NCBI GenBank assembly: GCA_963693635.1
Contig: CAVOBC010000138.1
Span: forward strand, 1 to 11,156
Source: CAVOBC01 sp963693635
GTDB lineage: Bacteria; Pseudomonadota; Gammaproteobacteria; Pseudomonadales; Azotimanducaceae
DNA: 11,156 nucleotides
Direction of reading: 5' to 3'
A program made the position numbers and the translations under genes. The stretch's first letter is position 1. Each line of letters opens with the position of its first letter. The notes beneath the pieces were generated by a model. That model did no database searches, was not told where the DNA came from, and saw only the letters and a list, made by a program, of their open reading frames with translations. Of this stretch, positions 8,121-11,156 are shown one piece after another.

Positions 8121-11100
8121 GCTCTGAAATGTGCGCGACAGGATGATCGCCCGCAAGATCGAACACGGCAAATCTGTGGTCGATGTGTTCGCCGCGAATG
8201 TAAAACTCGACCGCGGGTATGTTGCGACTGATCTGAACAACAGCCATGCCATACGAGTTATAGGAAACACTCATCCCGGGATTGGTGTCCAGCGAGGAGA
8301 GTGGCTCAACTGTGGCTGATCCAGGGTTAAAGACCGTAACCACAAGGCCCCGGGCGAACTCCAGAACGATGAATACGCCATCTGGGAAGCAGCATTGGAC
8401 GGAAACGTCGGGGACGCCGTCGCCATCCAGGTCGTGACTGCCGTTGCCCGTTGCGTCAACGAGGGGTACTTCGACGCCGGGAGGCGGTTCGTTACCGCCA
8501 TCGTGGGGCTGAAACGGGAACACGAACGCCCTGGGCTCGTTGCCGAGATCGCCCTCTGTGCCAAAGATGAAAGCGACGTCACCGCTAATTGGACTAGGAA
8601 GAGGTGCTATTGAGGTTGAGGTAAGCCTGACCTCAAACTCGATGAAGTACTCGCTGCTGGTAGTTTCATCGTTCTGTAGCAAGAACGTGCTCGTGGTCAG
8701 TCCTGTATCGGCATCGGGCATCAAAGACTCGTGCATGCCGGTCGATGGATCAAACCGCCTGACTGCCGCTCCTTCCCGGAATTCGAAGGTGAAAGCGCCC
8801 GATATGACTAACGACTTAGCCACGGTCACATCAACATTGCCATCGCCGTCGAGATCATGTTCGCCGACGAGTGCGGTCGTTGTTGGTTCCACAAAGAACT
8901 GGAATCGCGCACCGGCCTCGCTGACCCGGCGAAGGTCGAAGTCGATGCCTTGCGTGTCGCCGGTCGCCGGGTCCTGCCAGTCGATGAGGATGAAGGCGGG
9001 AGACTTCACTCGTATCAGCGGATCGTCGCCCACCGTACGCTCGAAGACGACCCCGCCATGCGGACCGTGGAGTGTCACGAAAACGCTGCCGTCATCCAGA
9101 AGGTCCACAACCAGTTCGGCGACCAGGTGACCGTCCGGTCGGACGATCTGATAGAAGCCGCCCTCATTGAGATTGACGTGACCTGAAGAGGTGACAGGGC
9201 CGTCAATGATGAGTTGCGCGCGCGGCATCAGCACATTGCCATCCCGGACAAGAATCTCGGTCAGGGAGGGTTGGGCTTGGCCTTCGAACGAGCATATGGT
9301 GCCGCCTACCGCTACCGAATCTGAGAACCCGTCGGTCCCATCATTGCTAATGAAGCCGCAATTAGGGTCAGCGAGGTCATCGATCGCGATGACGCTCCCG
9401 TCCGCAATCAGGCCGTGGACCAGTTCCGGCGCAAAACGCTCCACCTCCGCGCTTTGAACATTGAGCCCCAGACGCAACAACGCATGGCGCCCACCCGGCC
9501 CGTCATCGAGGATGAGGGCAGTAGTGTCATCGATGCTGGTGCCTTCAAGAAGGAACAGGCGATTGTCATCGTTGCAAGCTGAGCCGGAGGTGTCCAGGGG
9601 CGCCGTACCTTCATCAGTACCGGTTACCACAATGTCACCACCGACGATACAGACCTGATCGCCAATACGGACCTTGAGCTCGTTATCAAAAAACTCGTCG
9701 CTACCGCCCGTTGTGACGATGTCTTCGAACACGATGCGATTTTCCCCGACAAACTCGCCGGCATCGTTGAACAGGAATGCGACCAGTTCAAGCTGGCAGG
9801 TGCGTCCGCCGAGGTAGGAGATGTTGAGTTCGAAATCGACCGGTATCGGTCGGCCGTTCGCGTCCCTCCCAGGCGCATAGTAGGACTCATAATGATCCGG
9901 TGTGAACGCGTCGGTTGCGTCTACGGCTGCACAGAAGAGTGCGAGTTCGTAATCCATCGCGCCGGCAACGGGTGCGGCTGCGATGTGCAGCGGGCGAGTG
10001 ACGTCGATGCTGCTAATGGTGTCGAGTGCATACGGCGCTTGGTTAGCCTGTGCAAGCGTTACTTCTCCGATACTTCGAAGGCTGTCGATGTCGATAATGC
10101 GCACGACAGCGGTGTCCTCGATCTGCGGCAAAGCTTCACACGGCTGGTCGCCACAGGTCAGGGGCCTGCCATCCGCGTCCACAGGGTCGCGGAAGGATAT
10201 CGAATAGTCCAGAAAAGTGCGCTCGCCGAGGTCGTCGAGCACCGCATCCGGCACGCCCAGAATGAACGTGACAAAGTCGAAGCTGACGTTGTCGATGTTC
10301 ACGGTCAATCCGTTCGGGTACCCAGTAACGGCCTCGCAGAAAAGATCACCGCTAAGGTCAGTGACGGTTCTCACCCGTCCGCATTCAATGACGGGGTTCA
10401 AATCTTCGTTGCCGAAGATCGCCGGCATACGCAAGCTCACGGCCTTGATATCCGGGGTTGACAAGTCGCGTGTTTCGAACAGGAAGCGACGTACTGGAGT
10501 GCCGTCCTCGTCCTCGATGATGGGTCTAACGGCTAAGCCCGATTGGTGGCCCTGTGTGCTTGGGAGATGGCGGCCCGGGATATTCGGGTCACCGTCATTG
10601 GGGTCAAACACCGCAGGCACGCCGTCAAAGTCATGGTCGACGATGACGCCAGCCGCAACATCAAGCTCTGGCGCGATGAAGAACTCGGGGAGTTCAGGGG
10701 GGCACAACAGCGAGGTGGACGTGCGCCCCTCATTCATGCAGGCGACGCCGTCCGTGAACGGCACGATCTCGAGAGCGATGACCTGGTTGGCCGAAGGGTC
10801 TTCGTCAGGCATGAGGCGTTGCACGCGCATCAGGTAGGCGGGTTCGCGATCGTCGTCCGTGCCTTCCCGTAAGACAATGACGATGTCGCCGTGGACAAGG
10901 CTGCTCACCGAGTTGATGGCCTCGTCCGGGTTCGGCGACATGATGTAACGCTTGTCCTCACGGTCAAACGACACCTTGACCATGGGTGACGAGGCATCGA
11001 GGCGAACCGGCACGTCCCTGAAGTCGCCGTCCGCGAAACGTGCGTCGAAGTCATCGGGCGAATCGATGTTGTCGTCGAAGTAGTCGCCGGCGTAGCGCAG

Positions 11101-11156
11101 CACAAGACCGTCAGCGGCGAGGTCTACGAGATCGTAGTTTGTATCGTTGTCGGCGA
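8092..11156 (-). CDS. Large acidic secreted repeat protein (partial)
   Basis: Function unknown. The frame is open to the window's right edge, so the N-terminus is missing; 1020 residues are visible. It is strikingly rich in Asp and Glu with few Lys. It has about fourteen cysteines, including a CGDQPC pair, which suggests an extracellular, disulfide-bearing, calcium-binding protein; the signal peptide would lie outside the window. DHDFDGVPAVFDPNDGDPNIPG near visible residue 173 resembles thrombospondin type-3 calcium repeats. HDLDGDGNVDV (8827-8859) and HDLDGDGVPDV (8404-8436) open two divergent copies of a unit of about 100 residues. Each continues with a beta-rich stretch containing EF-x-(R/E)G and a phenylalanine-led VxxF(D/N)P motif. 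No catalytic domain, membrane helix, sortase signal or exosortase signal is visible at the C-terminus. The last 8 or so codons lie over the end of the decayed acyl-CoA dehydrogenase, so the present C-terminus may not be ancestral. Confidence 0.8.
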   Translation of the reverse strand, partial: ADNDTNYDLVDLAADGLVLRYAGDYFDDNIDSPDDFDARFADGDFRDVPVRLDASSPMVKVSFDREDKRYIMSPNPDEAINSVSSLVHGDIVIVLREGTDDDREPAYLMRVQRLMPDEDPSANQVIALEIVPFTDGVACMNEGRTSTSLLCPPELPEFFIAPELDVAAGVIVDHDFDGVPAVFDPNDGDPNIPGRHLPSTQGHQSGLAVRPIIEDEDGTPVRRFLFETRDLSTPDIKAVSLRMPAIFGNEDLNPVIECGRVRTVTDLSGDLFCEAVTGYPNGLTVNIDNVSFDFVTFILGVPDAVLDDLGERTFLDYSISFRDPVDADGRPLTCGDQPCEALPQIEDTAVVRIIDIDSLRSIGEVTLAQANQAPYALDTISSIDVTRPLHIAAAPVAGAMDYELALFCAAVDATDAFTPDHYESYYAPGRDANGRPIPVDFELNISYLGGRTCQLELVAFLFNDAGEFVGENRIVFEDIVTTGGSDEFFDNELKVRIGDQVCIVGGDIVVTGTDEGTAPLDTSGSACNDDNRLFLLEGTSIDDTTALILDDGPGGRHALLRLGLNVQSAEVERFAPELVHGLIADGSVIAIDDLADPNCGFISNDGTDGFSDSVAVGGTICSFEGQAQPSLTEILVRDGNVLMPRAQLIIDGPVTSSGHVNLNEGGFYQIVRPDGHLVAELVVDLLDDGSVFVTLHGPHGGVVFERTVGDDPLIRVKSPAFILIDWQDPATGDTQGIDFDLRRVSEAGARFQFFVEPTTTALVGEHDLDGDGNVDVTVAKSLVISGAFTFEFREGAAVRRFDPSTGMHESLMPDADTGLTTSTFLLQNDETTSSEYFIEFEVRLTSTSIAPLPSPISGDVAFIFGTEGDLGNEPRAFVFPFQPHDGGNEPPPGVEVPLVDATGNGSHDLDGDGVPDVSVQCCFPDGVFIVLEFARGLVVTVFNPGSATVEPLSSLDTNPGMSVSYNSYGMAVVQISRNIPAVEFYIRGEHIDHRFAVFDLAGDHPVAHISELSPETDPSR

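Noticed and set aside
9892..10837. Plus-strand frames of about 190-200 codons opposite the acidic protein
   Set aside because: Antisense shadows of a GC-rich, Asp-rich gene; no start signals or known domains.

Overview
The window looks like chromosomal DNA from a moderately GC-rich Gram-negative bacterium, most likely a free-living marine or sediment gammaproteobacterium. That guess is an inference. It rests on the gene mix (monomeric NADP isocitrate dehydrogenase, an OFA/MCT-like transporter, an LLM-class flavin enzyme, a PEP-CTERM-like secreted protein and a very acidic Asp-rich secreted giant) and not on any marker gene. I see no rRNA, tRNA, CRISPR array, transposase, integrase or phage gene.

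Layout, left to right. 1-708 has no convincing gene; a stem-loop at 591-626 may end the transcript of a minus-strand MFS transporter (709-1986). The 464-bp gap 1987-2450 carries short direct and inverted repeats. A plus-strand secreted protein (2451-3134) has a signal peptide and a VPAPA motif like the start of a PEP-CTERM tail, but no anchor. Its frame runs through a perfect 16-bp bidirectional terminator (2978-3013) shared with a convergent LLM-family oxidoreductase (3041-3787, minus). Divergent from that gene is a membrane-bound YdjM/DUF457-type putative metal-dependent hydrolase (3892-4899, plus). A complete monomeric isocitrate dehydrogenase follows (5029-7242, minus), with a candidate promoter and a 12-bp palindrome at the predicted transcription start.

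7320-8120 holds a decayed acyl-CoA dehydrogenase on the plus strand. It lacks its first third, is broken by a 23-bp duplication, and has at least three further shifts, each equivalent to loss of one base. 8092-11156 (minus) is the C-terminal 1020 residues of a large, acidic, probably exported protein of unknown function whose start lies beyond the window. It carries two divergent copies of a roughly 100-residue unit, each opening with a calcium-loop-like D-x-D-G-D-G-x-x-D motif. Its last codons run antisense into the dead dehydrogenase.

The genes do not form one pathway or operon: every gene is alone, convergent or divergent. I found no evidence for a new multigene system. The items most worth a second look are the lost PEP-CTERM tail with a terminator inside the frame, the acidic repeat protein, and the isocitrate dehydrogenase promoter and palindrome.
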